From NCBI GenBank assembly GCA_950295325.1, contig OX485803.1, positions 12,958,001 through 13,022,000 on the forward strand: a stretch of 64,000 nt of DNA, written 5' to 3'. Source of the DNA: Polytrichum commune. Lineage: Eukaryota > Streptophyta > Polytrichopsida > Polytrichales > Polytrichaceae. The position numbers were made by a program, and so were the translations under genes. Under the pieces are notes generated by a model, which had not been told where the DNA came from, did no database searches, and was given only the letters and a program-made list of their open reading frames with translations. Below are positions 13,702-25,410 of this stretch, one piece after another. Positions within the stretch are counted from its first letter, which is position 1. Every line of letters starts with the position of its first letter.

Positions 13702-13794
13702 ACCCCGTACAAAACAAACCCTATATTTATTAAACCTTATTCGTACTCTTTCTATTGGTTATTGGCTTCTATTTGTTACTGGTTACTGGTGACT

Positions 13795-13945
13795 ATAGTG
13801 TCTACTCTCGAAAGGGGAAAGTAGTTCTTTACTGCTATTCCTATGTCCCATGGACATAGGACTAGGGGTAGAACGAACAGACACTTCACTCACGTCGGTC
13901 CTCTCTGAGGGTCGAAGTTTCTTCTCTCTTTCTCTTAAGAAGGTG
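13795..13945. repeat. Dispersed repeat, inverted partner of 697-840
   Basis: CTTTACTGCTATTCCTATGTCC, CAGACACTTCACTCACGTCGG and GTCGAAGTTTCTTCTCTC match the reverse complement of 697-840. Confidence 0.65.
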
Positions 13946-14600
13946 CCCTTATTAAAAAGTTACCATAGCTCGACATGAAATACCATAGTATGACCCTAAT
14001 ATCATATTTTATATAGTTTGAGAAAACAAAATCCAAGCTCGGGTCCAATCTTGAGTCCGAAAGCAAGCTTACGTCCATGGAGGGTGTGTTTTGAACCCCC
14101 CATGGCAAGTTTGTTGGACCCGGACCCTAATGTAAACCCACTTTTAGACGTTACCATAGTGCTAATTCTCGTAAGGGACCCAACAAAGATGACTCAGAAT
14201 CCGGAAAGGGTAGTTAATAAAGCATTTGGAAAAATCATTTGGTTAATAATAGTGTTGAAGGACACTGAAGGGAAGACCAATTCTACACCTGAGCTAGCCT
14301 TCTTCCTCCTCCTGCAAGGCTCTGGCTTCCTGTCTTGTTCTTGGCCACTTGGCGTCGCCGCTTGCTTGCTTGCTTGCTTCACCTTCACACCGACATCGAT
14401 CCACTGCTCGCTCCCGAATTCAATCCTCTCCATGCTCACTCTAATATCCCCATTCTCCTAATCATCTTCATCATCATCTTATAAGTGTAGTAATTTCTAT
14501 CCCCGCCCTCCCATCTCATCTTCCACCTTATCCAAACGAGTCAGGATTTCCAGGAGACCGACCCACCTCTTCTGCAGCAGCTTATAGCTAAGCTTAGGGA

Positions 14601-14772
14601 GCCTTATCGGCATCGCATGATCGGCAAATTAGCGTCGTCACAACTTCCATTCCACCCGATCGAGCTCCTCTGAAGCTGCAGGTAGCTCTTGAACCCTATC
14701 GGCATCGATCGCATAGGCAGCAGGTATATTGGAGTCGCCATTAGTAGTTGGTGCATCCCACCCGGCGATCGA
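14601..14772 (+). repeat. Two-copy direct repeat just upstream of the tail-anchored gene
   Basis: A stretch of about 85 bases containing TATCGGCATCG and ending in CCACCCG..GATCGAGC occurs twice in a row with moderate divergence, immediately before the start codon region. It probably lies in the 5' UTR or proximal promoter. A TATA-like TTATAAG lies further upstream at about 14479. Confidence 0.5.
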
Positions 14773-14833
14773 GCACTAGATTGTGGAACTGGTGATCCAG
14801 GAGTGCAGTACTGCGACTACGTCGACGTACGTT

Positions 14834-15622
14834 ATGGCGGATGGTGAGGGAGCTCCAGGTGCGTTGGAGGAGGTGCCAGTAGAAGTGGCACCGGCTGAGG
14901 ATCAAAAGGCTGAAGAAACGACGGCTGAGGAGTCGGATCCTGCAGCGCCTGCAGCGGAGGCGGAGGCGGATTCGACGACGACGTCGGTTGCAGATGGAGT
15001 ATCGGCAGCTGCAGCGCCAGTTGCAGACAAGCTGAACTCATTCAAGGATCTCGTGTTTTCCGAGGTGGACCATGAAACACCCGCGCTCGAGTTCACCGAA
15101 GACTCGCCGCCTCCGACGCCCCAAGCTTCCGAGGAAGCTCCCGGACCGGTTCCCAGCGACTCGGAATTAGACGTCACGTCGGTCCCTCGCAAGCTCGGAG
15201 ATGGGTTGGCGGAGACAGCGGCTACAGCGGAGTCCAAGCTAAAGGAGGTGCTCCCCGGGAACGATGAGTTGCCCCCGGTGGCGAATAATGATGACGACGA
15301 TGCTGCGGATGAGACCGAGATGGTGGATGCGAGGTCCGGGTGGTTTGACATCTATCCGTCGATGAAGAAGCGGGCGGATAGCGTCGTGAACCATCCGGTT
15401 GTGACGAAAACCACAGAGACGTTCTGGCAGACGGCGGCTGCGGCACATGAGCGGATGATCCAGCCCATCGTGAGCCATCCCTATGTGCAGTCGGGGACTC
15501 AGACCTTGAAGGCAGGTGGCGCCTATACCCTGGAGAAAGGGAGGAACATGCGCCTCGCGCCCATCTTAGGATTCGTCATCGGAGTCGCTCTTCTCGGGGT
15601 TGCTGTTCGAGGTAAGGATTAA
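14834..15622 (+). CDS. Acidic, probably tail-anchored membrane protein (262 aa), family not recognised
   Basis: Uninterrupted frame of 262 codons. The ATG at 14834 has a purine at -3 and G at +4; the frame is open for 17 more codons upstream but without another ATG. Residues 1-170 are rich in Glu, Asp, Ala and Pro with an Asp run near 165-170, so probably disordered. Residues 185-235 look helical and amphipathic and contain two similar blocks (NHPVV and SHPYV, each followed by a Thr-rich stretch). Residues about 241-258 form one hydrophobic segment followed by only RGKD, the layout of a tail-anchored protein facing the cytosol; the target membrane cannot be told. GC content is far above the flanks, which supports real coding. 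The last codons contain a strong donor-like site (CGAG/GTAAGG at 15609), so an alternative spliced end is possible. I do not recognise the family and assign no function. Confidence 0.72.
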   Translation: MADGEGAPGALEEVPVEVAPAEDQKAEETTAEESDPAAPAAEAEADSTTTSVADGVSAAAAPVADKLNSFKDLVFSEVDHETPALEFTEDSPPPTPQASEEAPGPVPSDSELDVTSVPRKLGDGLAETAATAESKLKEVLPGNDELPPVANNDDDDAADETEMVDARSGWFDIYPSMKKRADSVVNHPVVTKTTETFWQTAAAAHERMIQPIVSHPYVQSGTQTLKAGGAYTLEKGRNMRLAPILGFVIGVALLGVAVRGKD

Positions 15623-17180
15623 GATCGATCGATCCAGTACATATTAATCGGATGTGTTGTCTCACGTAACCCCTCCTCATGTTCATCTGTTTATGTCGGT
15701 CGCATGTTGTTGAGAATTAGCTTCGGAAGGTAATTAGCTTCGATGTGATCGAGAGGAGAAAGAAATTCTATCTTCCTGAACATGCAACCCACGAAGGATG
15801 GGTGGCAGCAAGCCTAGAAGGAGGAGGGAATTAATACTTCTTGCTATCTGAGGTACGGAAGATCGATACGTACATAATGACCCGATTATAGAACTTCGTG
15901 ACCGATAGGGAAAGAACGTTTGCCTCGGGTCCTTCGGAATTATCCACCTCACACTTCTTGGGCTGGCGCTTTTCGGTTTAAATTGAGACCGATTGATCAA
16001 GCACACAATCCGAGGAGTTGCCACATATAACCCCTCATTTTGATCTGTTCATGTCGGTCGCGTGTTGTTGAGGATTAGCTTCGATATTGAGAATTGGCTT
16101 CGACCTGATCGATAAGAGAAAGAAATCCTAACTGAAGCTACAAGCATAGTACGAAGAATCGGCGGCAGCATTCCTAAAAGCAGCAGGGAATTAATATTGC
16201 TTGCTATCCGAGGTAAGGAAGATCGATACGCACAATATTCCGATTATAGTGACCCCGTATTTTGCTGCTCGATCATGTCGCGATATAATTGAGAGGCTTA
16301 AGAAGTTCGTAATCGACAAGGGATGAACCACGCGCCTTTCTTCGGACTCGTCATCGGCCTCACGATTCTCAGGCTTAATGTTCGAGGTAAGGATTGAGAT
16401 TATCCACCGGTCCAGCACCTAATCCGAATAGATGTCTCAGACAATCCCTCAATTCCTGTTCATGTCGGTCGCATGGTGAGAATCAGCTAAAGAAGGTCGA
16501 CGGAATCGATAGGAGCAAGAAATCATATCCTTCTGAAGATTCAAATATACGAAGCACAGGTGGCTCGCGCTATCTAAGGTAAAAAAGATCGAAACACACA
16601 AGGATCCGGTGATATCATTAACCTGGGCCTCATTTTCTGCTCATGTCGCATTGTAATTGAGAAACTGAGGATGTTCGTGACCGACAGGGGAGATAAGAAC
16701 GTGCGCCTCGCGTCCTTCTTCGGAATAGTCATCGGCCTTAGGCTTCTCGGGCTTGCCGTCCCGAGGTAAGGATTACGATCGATCGATTTAGCACATAATC
16801 CGATGAGTTGCCACAGATAACCCCTTATCTGGATCTGATCATGTCGGTCCACTGAAGAAGTTCGTGATCGAGAGGAGCAAACTTTCTTATCTTTCCGAAG
16901 ATCCAAAGCTACGAAGAACCCTTGAACTGAATTAGCAGATTGTAGATCTAATCAGAAATGTATTGCTTGCTATCCGAGGCATGGAAGATCGATACACACA
17001 ATCCGATGGTAGTAGAACCCTCAATTTCTCTTCATGTCGCAATGCAATTGAGAAGCTCAAGGAGTTCGAGATCGATAGGAATATAAATCGTTCTGAAGAT
17101 GCAAACATACAAAGAGTTGGTGGCTGCAATCCTTGTATGCAAGTAGCAGAATTGATGAAGATCTAATCAGAAATATATAT
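15533..17180 (+). repeat. Tandem array of about four diverged copies of the tail-anchor-coding end and 3' flank
   Basis: Unit 1 begins inside the gene at about 15533. Further units start near 15905, 16324 and 16699, with period about 370-480 bases. Each unit carries, in order, a stretch matching the membrane-anchor codons, a GAGGTAAGGATT-like box (changed in unit 2), a block near CATGTCGGTCGCATG, a GATCGA(TA/GA)GGAG block and a CTATC(C/T)GAGGTA block. Unit 3 still encodes FFGLVIGLTILRLNVRGKD followed by a stop. Unit 2 has a readable hydrophobic frame ending in a stop. Unit 4 has a shift before its end (VPR and stop). So the duplicated piece is the last about 25 codons plus 3' flank. Either dead duplications or alternative 3' ends. 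Confidence 0.75.
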
Positions 17181-17362
17181 GTTTTCCTGTTACCTACATC
17201 GTATATTTGCTTACCCATCGATTTGGAGAACAGCAGTGCTGCGGCACATTGCTCTGAGAACTTTCACATTATTACTCAAGCTCTTCGATCGGTCGATTTC
17301 CTTCTTTCACCCTAATTTTGTTCCTGACATGTGTCATCCTTGACGATTGTCGTGTGTTCCAG

Positions 17363-17446
17363 GAATCCATCTTTGGCGATGTGGCCCAAACAATGAGCAA
17401 GCGTGTCCAACTATGGCAGAAATATCCTGTGAACTCCGATCTAGAG
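17363..17446 (+). other. Exon-like segment of 28 codons, unassigned
   Basis: Flanked by an acceptor-like TTCCAG and a donor-like GAG/GTATGA, open in phase 0 across 84 bases, and encoding a charged stretch containing GDVAQTMSKRVQLWQKYP. It could be an internal exon of a gene on the plus strand together with a Lys/Phe-rich open stretch at 18511-18648 (repeated GDKF motifs, ends at a TAG). No start exon or known family was found, so this is only a candidate. Confidence 0.25.
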
Positions 17447-20239
17447 GTATGATACGCTGGCCTTCTTCGATTTTCAAGATTGATGTAGTACAATGGTCAA
17501 AATCTGGTGGGTGCTTGTGCACACACTACAATGTGTTCATTCAAAAGTGACCGTCAATGACATGAAATTCCATCATTGGTTTGTGTCTGCTACTTAAATT
17601 TACACGCCCATTGCCAATAGAAGCGCCTACAACAGACACTTTGAGCACTTGAGAGCCTTTCCGTGCTCCAAACATTCCACTGAGAATTCCAACGCAGGAG
17701 GGGATTAAGTTAATGCAATTGAGTTCAAGAAAGTTTTACATCATGTGATTTAGATATTATTGACGAATGTCAAGGTTTTGCTTGCAATCCAAAGCGGTTG
17801 CATTGGCTCCCAAAATGGACATTGTTGCATGTTGACTTCTTGTCTCTCTTAACCAATGATACACATTTTCAAAATTTATATCATCAATATTTGCATTTTG
17901 GAAATACATAGTTGTCCCATGTTGCGACAACAAACAGTGTCGGAATTGGCCACTTTTGACATAATTGGGCACTTCCACCTCATCAATGTATCATATAATA
18001 ATAAACGTGCAAAGGATAAGGTGGCTTAAACCCAAGGTCCTAACCCGGATCCCATGGGAACTCCGAAATTTACCCGCCTAAGGGCGGAATGGTACTTATA
18101 TGGATGATTTCCTAGCTTTTGATATATGATGCACTCTCAGTGCACGGGGGGTTTATGCAGTAAACTAGATATATTCAACTAATCATGTGGAAATTTAGGA
18201 ATGTGCCCTTGGGGGAGATATAGGTGCCAACCGTTTTGTCCTCTCCTTTGAAAAGAGGCAATAATCCTCAGGGGGTCTCTAATTCTTGTACTCTCAGTTT
18301 CGGGATTACATAATGACTTAAGACCAACTTTAAAATGAAGCAACACCATAATTCACGCCAATGGCAACATCAGAGTCGTCTTTCTTCCGCTTTTCTTCCA
18401 GTGCTAAGGATCTGTAATTAATGTGGCACTTTAAGAAGAGAAACTTATATCCCCTGGAAATGTGGCTTTATTTATTGACATGTTTGAGCAACGGATGTGC
18501 AGCAACGCATTTGAAGAGCGTGGGTCACACCAAGTTTTCGGAGACGTTTGGTGACAAGTTCAGTGACATGAAGGTCGGTGACAAGTTCCACAAATTCGTT
18601 GAACAGTTCAGTGATAAGCTTGGTTTCCACAAGAAAGTCGAACTCTAGGAGGTGCAAGAACTACTACAAAGGGACTACAAGTCTAGAGCTTCACAGGTCT
18701 GGAACTTGGGTAATCAATCATCAAATACATTAATGCAGATGTATAATATCATGCAACCTTGAATATTGTTCACAACGATTATTGATCTTGTGACAGTAAT
18801 CAAGTTACTTACGTGTATTGTTAACTAGTCATTATAGCTCATTGCATCATGAAGACTTATCAGTTGGCAAAGCCGGTTCAGTTGAAGCCCAAATGACATA
18901 TTGACAAGAATTTTCCAGGAATGAAAGGTACACGTGTTCCTCAAGACATACCATTTGGGTATATTCTACGTACACTTCCAGAAGCCTTTGCTGCGAATTT
19001 GAATTTTTGCGTGAACCCGTTAGATTTACAGAAGGTGATGACGCGGATTCAATGTACACATCTATCTACTTATTTTCACATGTGTGTTGATTCTTCGAAT
19101 TCATCATCATAGAGACAGAGATAGAGATATAGAAACTGTCAGACATCAATTTCAAGCAATAGAATTGCAAATGGAATTGGATGCACTATTTCACTGAATC
19201 TCATTTTTCTGTGATACACCATGTCTACCCATGCTTGGCATTGCTTAGATTAGCTTATAATTACAGTTTGATAAGGCCTGCAGAATTGAATAGCTGATGT
19301 AGTCACCCTTCACCTCCAAAACCATGCGAATTTGTAGAGTTGAAGGTAGTGTTAAAGCCTGGTTAGGTTGAAGTCCTTCAAATGTGTTGTGTATGCTTTG
19401 CATGAACTTAGAATCTAAACAAATCACGTAACTTGCAAGACCATTCAACAGAAATGAAGAGGTTGGTTTTTGGGTGGTAATATCCTAAACTTACCCCCAA
19501 CGACATATTAAGCAGAATGATGAAGTTGAACTTCTTCCATTTGTATCAGAAAAGAAGATGTATTAAGCGGGAACTTCCGCAAAATTCTCACTTGCATTCA
19601 TTGAACATAAACCTGTATCTGCGCTGTAAGATATATATAATACAATGGGTCCACTAGAAGCAGGTCAGGGAAAAAACAATCTCCGAGTGCTCATCGTTTC
19701 ATATGTAACATTGTAAACCATGGGAAGGAAACGCCACATGTTACCATTGTGTGACGTGTGCATCTGGACGTCATATTATTGAACACACTAACGCCAAGAT
19801 AAAAACAATAATGCCAAGTGTCATGAGGTTACAATAATGATCAAGTTGTTGGTCATTAGTGGAACTTAATATAGGCCTCATAATAGGGTAAGTAACATTA
19901 TTACGCAAGTAATTTTAAATGTCGTACATGATGGAACGGGAATACTTTACTCTTGTCTTCATGCGGATCTCTCATCTTTACCCTCCTTTTGCTAAATGTT
20001 TTTGGCATGGAACTCGGGAGAGGGGTATTGCAATGGTGCTAATGAATCAGGTCACATTCATAGACACAATTCAGTTAAACTATGTCAACAGTTTCGGAGT
20101 GCACTTCGACTCACGTGAACTTAAAATTGAGAAGTACACCGTAACATTTGTAATGTCACCCTTTGTAATGTCACTCCCTCTCTTATATCCCAAAACCCTA
20201 GGGAACAAATGTGCTCAGTTCAAATCCCCCTCTTTGTTG
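17447..20239. other. Gene-free spacer
   Basis: AT-rich with no recognised gene. The only coding-like piece is 18511-18648 (repeated GDKF words, ends in TAG), mentioned with the exon-like segment at 17363. Confidence 0.45.
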
Positions 20240-20731
20240 CAGGGTTGTCTATTGTGTCGTGACGGAGGGTAATCCCGGCATAATGTCGTGCCGTCACGAC
20301 ACGTATCCGTCACGACATTATGCCGGATGCTGTCTTTATCTTGACGGACTTGAATTTTACCGATTTTTTTGTGTAATTACATTAACCCAATTCGGACACG
20401 TAGGATTTACAATGTCCACGTGTGATGACATGTCAGCAAAGTAAAGGTAAAGTGGGGAAAAATTTACTAGAGCCCGTCCGCCCCCCCGTCCGCTCCAGTT
20501 TTTTTTTTTTTTTTTTTTTTCCCCCCCCCCCCCCTTCCCCGTCCGCCCCATTTTATAAAAAAAAATTCCCCCCCCTCCGTCCGCCCCATTTTATAAAAAA
20601 AAATTCCCCCCCCTCCGTCCGCTCCCGTTCCCCCCCGTCCGCCCCCGTTCCCGACCCCGTCCGCTCCGTTCCCAACCCCGTACGCCCCGTTCCCCCCCGT
20701 CCGCCCCTCCGTCCGCTCCCCCGTCCGCCCC

Positions 20732-20762
<31 letters not shown>

Positions 20763-20868
20763 CTTCCCCCCCCTTCCCCGTCCGCCCCCGTTCCCGACCC
20801 CGTCCGCTCCGTTCCCAACCCCGTACGCCCCGTTCCCAACCCCGTACGCCCCGTTCCCCCCCGTCGGC

Positions 20869-20904
<36 letters not shown>

Positions 20905-22085
20905 CTTCCCCCCCCTTCCCCGTCCGCCCCATTTTTTTTAAAAACAAAATTTCCCCCCCCCTCCGTCCGCTCCCGTCCGCCCCCGTTCCCGACCCCGTCC
21001 GCTCCGTTCCCAACCCCGTACGCCCCGTTCCCCCCCCCGTCCGCCCCAGTTTTTTTTTTTTTTTCCCCCCCCCCCCCTTCCCCGTCCGCCCCATTTTTAA
21101 AATAAAAAAATTTTCCCCCCCCTCCGTCCGCTCCCGTTCCCCCCCCGTCCGCCCCCGTTCCCGACCCCGTCCGCCCCCGTTCCCAACCCCGTCCGCCCCT
21201 GTTCCCAACCCCGTCCGCTCCGTTCCCAACCCCGTACGCCCCGTTCCCCTCCGTCCGCTCCCCCGTCCGCCCCAGTTTTTTTTCCCCCCCCCCCCCCTTC
21301 CCCGTCCGCCCCATTTTTTTTTAAAAAAAATTTCCCCCCCCTCCGTCCGCCCCCGTTCCCAACCCCGTCCGCTCCGTTCCCAACCCCGTTCCCCTCCGTC
21401 CGCTCCCCCGTCCGCCCCAGTTTTTTTTTTTCCCCCCCCCCCTTCCCCGTCCGCCCCATTTTTTTTTTTAAAAAAATTCCCCCCCCCTCCGTCCGCCCCC
21501 GTTCCCCCCCCGTCCGCTCCGTTCCCCCCTCCGTCCGCTCCCGTTCCCCCCCGTCCGCCCCCGTTCCCCCCCCGTCCGCTCCGTTCCCCCCCCCGTCCGC
21601 TCCCGTTCCCCCCGTCCGCTCCGTTCCCCCACCCGTCCGCTCCCGTTCCCCCCGTCCGCCCCCGTTCCCCCCGTCCGCCCCCGTTCCCGACCCCGTCCGC
21701 TCCCGTTCCCCCCCGTCCGCTCCCGTTCCCAACCCCGTCCGCTCCGTTCCCGCCCCCGTTCCCGACCCCGTCCGCTCCGTTTCCCCCCCCCACCCCCGTC
21801 CGCCCCACACCCTCCTTAGTCGTTTTTTACTACTTTGATTTTAACAAAATGGTAAACAAAATGGCAAAATGATTTACCTGGCGCTAGGCATATCCACGAC
21901 CACGTCGGCGTTTTCTGCCACATAGGACGCCACCTTGGCAAGAAGGTAAGTATTTTACCCACCCTAGTCCGTTCCCCCTATGTTGACCCTACGTGGACCC
22001 TATTGTGTCGTGACGGAGGGGTCCGTCACGACACGACACGACATGACGGCACGACACCGTCATGACGTCGCGATAGACAACCCTG
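20240..22085. mobile_element. hAT-like non-autonomous element (1846 bp) with 8-bp target duplication
   Basis: Terminal inverted repeats CAGGGTTGTCTAT / ATAGACAACCCTG-type at 20240 and 22085 are flanked by CTTTGTTG at 20232-20239 and again at 22086-22093. An 8-bp duplication and CAGGG termini are typical of hAT. Behind each end are subterminal arrays of CGTGACGG/CCGTCACG words; at the left they fold into a perfect 16-bp hairpin (20275-20290 with 20311-20326). The interior is the C-rich minisatellite plus about 200 bases of ordinary sequence. No transposase is encoded, so it would need one in trans. The clean duplication suggests a fairly recent insertion. Confidence 0.8.
20462..21810. repeat. 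C-rich/poly-T compound minisatellite inside the hAT-like element
   Basis: Short words such as CCCCGTCCGCCCC, CGTTCCCGACCCCGTCCGCTC and CGTTCCCAACCCCGTACGCC alternate. About five times they are separated by a spacer made of a T run (8 to over 25), a C run, TTCCCCGTCCGCCCCA, then a T/A tract and another C run, giving higher-order units of roughly 130-240 bases. The minus strand has dense runs of four or more G and could form G-quadruplexes. Large Pro-rich (+) and Gly-rich (-) open frames exist only because the words lack stops. Homopolymer lengths may be inexact. Confidence 0.9.
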
Positions 22086-22744
22086 CTTTGTTGCCACATT
22101 ACCCTCTCGTACATCATTTTTTTTTACATTAAAATAATCCACCAAAGAGTTCAAACCACGTGCTCGCTTGCATCACGTTGTCGTCATTGCCATTAATGCA
22201 ACGTTGACTTTGTACTGTTCCAGAATATCACATGCTACACTGAATTTGTATCATCACAAATCCATGTTAACATTGCATACCTCCTTGATATCACGTGCAC
22301 TTTGGTTGCCATGGGCATGATATTAGGGAGGTTTAGGGTGGACATGCATGCGGATGCTCCATGTGGCAAGCCTTTCACACAAGGGCCGCCATTTCTTTGT
22401 CGGCTATCGTTTTAAAACAATGCAAAGATTCCTTGATTCCTCCAGAATCCATTGAATGGCCCAGACTCAAAATGATTTTGGGGGGCATAAACTCCCCGTA
22501 CTTGAATTAACCCCTAAAGCCTATCCAGGCGGGTTTCGTTTCCCAACACCTAAGTCACTATTGGGGATGCGGTATAAATTTGTCCTTAAGATACGACATG
22601 CATCAAAAATAACATAAAATAACATGTGATATATTATTACTTTTCTTTTGACTTACATAAATTCAAAATTACATTTTAAAACAAGTGTTTTAAGACTTCG
22701 CGATAAGTTGTGTTACACGTATTCTCATGGTGGAGGGGGTGGAC

Positions 22745-23340
22745 TTTTCATACCACATACAAACTAACATGACTGTAGAAAGGAGTATTATTAGAGGCAG
22801 TAGGGTCCGGGGTACATATTAGTCTACATAAGAGAGGGGTATTGTTCGTCTCTCTAGTGTGTGCATTTAAAAAGGCTATATTGAGAATCTGAAGTGAAGG
22901 TAGATGTACAAAACGGGGGCCTTGAGGTTTAGAGAAAAGAATGACAATAGATGTGCTAGTTTGATTCAATTTACCTTATTTCATCCCAACGACGTGTTTT
23001 TAAGGTCACATTATTATGAGTTATATCCTATGGATGAATAGATGTTTATTGACTTTCTCAATGAAAATTGAAAGTGGATTTTATATGTAATAAAGGCATG
23101 TTCATTTCATGATTTATACTTTGTGTATGTAGTGGAGGCATTTAATATCTCAATAAAAGAAAGACCTTCATAGTAAATTTACATGAATCCATTTTCTAGC
23201 CCATTGTTAGTACATGTAATTTTTTTTTCTCAATGAAATTCTTGTGTACAGAGGATTATATTTCACAGTCACCTATGAACATCATTTAGGTTTCCAATGA
23301 AGAGTCCACCCCCAAGCATGTATTAGGTCGTACATTGAAC
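22745..23340. repeat. Inverted copy of the 1230-1900 repeat
   Basis: GAAGGTAGATGTACAAAACGGGGGCC and ATGAATCCATTTTCTAG-type blocks are reverse complements of the 1230-1900 sequence. Confidence 0.55.
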
Positions 23341-23489
23341 CCTTAGACCTTTGGAAATGCTTGTACCATATGGCAATGCTTATTATGTAAATACTAAATA
23401 ATATCATGAACTTTGACATGATTCGTGGGCAACTCTTTGGGGACAAATCACACGGAATCGGTGTTTGGAAAGAGAAGCTTTCACTTGAC

Positions 23490-23840
23490 ACCTCCACTTT
23501 GCTACTCCAAGTTAGGTAAACTTGCCTATTTCCAACATAGCAATAATTTAGACACCTATATTTGAGTCGTACGTGGTTAGATGTGAATCTAAGAGCAAAC
23601 ATCAAAACAATGTCATGTGTTTAAAAAAGATTAGAGCACGTACTTAAAATATGCCAACTATTCCAGATTCAGTAGACAACATAATTGGAGGACCTACATG
23701 ACCACTTAATGGCATAAAAATGAAGTTCTTTAAAAGCAAATTGAGCTCTAGAGACAAATGATATACGATCACGATTTGGATTTGCTAATCATCTCGCACC
23801 CATTGCATGATATTTCTTACTAGAAGTGGGTGCAGAGCTA
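23490..23840. repeat. Dispersed repeat shared with the BAG gene intron
   Basis: ACACCTATATTT, AGATGTG.AT.TAAGA, ATTTGGATTTGCTAATCATCTC and AGAAGTGG.TGCA.AGCTAAAA..GTCC follow the same order as at 49310-49690. Confidence 0.65.
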
Positions 23841-25410
23841 AAAATGTCCGAATTAGGCATACCCTCCTAATGTGTTAATTGCAGGAGCAAAGTCCTATAT
23901 GCAGAACATGAAAGATGAATAGAAGGGATGAAAAAAAACAAACTGCAAGCTATTATTACCAAGTGGGGTGTTCTAAGCCATTTAAATATTCAAGGAAGCA
24001 AGTTCTCGGCAACAATGCATCATTCAAAGAGACAGTCGTGACCAATTCTCTTTTGAAATTCGAGGAAGGCTTCACAATGGAAATCTTCATGGCAAGAAGT
24101 CTAGACTCTGGCACTGGTTGAAGCTTAAGAGCTAGCTTGTGCTATATATATATATATAGCTTAGGAATTAGAACCCAGATTGAATCAGTTTTAAGAAGTC
24201 TTGAGCGGACGACAATATCCCATCCTCATTACACACTTGTTCTTGTAGAGGAGGCACTAATCTTGTATATTTGTATGACAAAGACTCTTGTTTATGAGAA
24301 AGTTTTGATGTGGTCATATTTGATCAATACTTAATGCTGTTGGCATCAAGGACTACCATTATTGGGAGCTGAGTCCAACTCGAGAGAGGAAAAAGGATGA
24401 CCACAGATGTTACACTACTATGGCCCCATTAATAATTGTGTCGTGGCATGGGCCTACATATATAACATGTCCAATGCCAACCCCATTGCAGAGTCAAATA
24501 TTTGAACAAGTCTATTAATTTGTTTGTCTTTTATGCATGTTTCTTCACTCACGCTCACTTTCCACTTGAGCTTTCGGCTTGGCACCTTGAACGTTGTACT
24601 GGGGCTTACAATGGATAGCTCTCAACTCAAGCTCTAAGGTAGATGAGGCTAATGTGGACAACTTCAAGTCTTTGGAATGATCTGGCTAATGGATTCAAGC
24701 ATTTGGAGCTTGAGTAGGTTAGCAATTGTGAATCAAGACCAAAGAATTTGAAATCGGAGTTGAGGAAGGTGTTGATCTAGGTTTTGGAATCGAAGGTTCT
24801 CTGCTTCCCAATCCGGTCTTATAAGGGGGGACTCTTTTATCGTTCAACTTTGTGTAAGTGGATGACATCATTAGCGGATTGTACATGGGTCATTTGCCAA
24901 TGAAAACCAAGTTTTATGCCAATATTTGTTGCGTCATGTCTCTAAAGCAATCACCTGTAAGATAAAATGTTGCCGAGTTGGTTTTTCATTATATAATACC
25001 CACTATACAAGTTGGTCGGAACCTCACAACCACATGTCGCCTACTAATTTGCCCACCTCACACATAAATATCAAGCATGTCATAGTCTGGTGGATAGCAC
25101 TCCTAATTATGGAGGATGGTGGGTGTAGTTTGATTTTTTGCAAAGGTGACTAAGGGTGAGTTTCCATATAGGCCACTCGCCCACTAGATTCTAGATAATA
25201 GTGGGTCGGAAGTGTTCGCATGTAGTTAAGCACAACTCGCCATCCAGCCACATCCTAGCAGCCTACTAGAATGTGAAGGGTTGTGGACACATGCCGCTAA
25301 ACTTTCATACGCCCACTAAAGAATCTAATGTAAAGTGTGCCTAAATATTGTAGCAAGTTGCCTACTTGTGAGTCATTTCCTCCTCTCATTACATGATATA
25401 TATATATATA
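23841..25410. other. Gene-free spacer left of the PLE locus
   Basis: Contains (TA)n tracts near 24143 and 25390. No recognised gene or repeat end. Confidence 0.5.

Noticed and set aside
14832-15478. Minus-strand and shifted frames overlapping the tail-anchored gene
   Set aside because: Ser- or Pro/His-rich shadows of the GC-rich plus-strand gene; the plus frame alone has a membrane segment and a sensible start.
20422-21810. Long Pro-rich (+) and Gly-rich (-, up to 405 codons) open frames
   Set aside because: They are stop-free readings of the C-rich minisatellite in several frames at once; no start context, domain or unique sequence.
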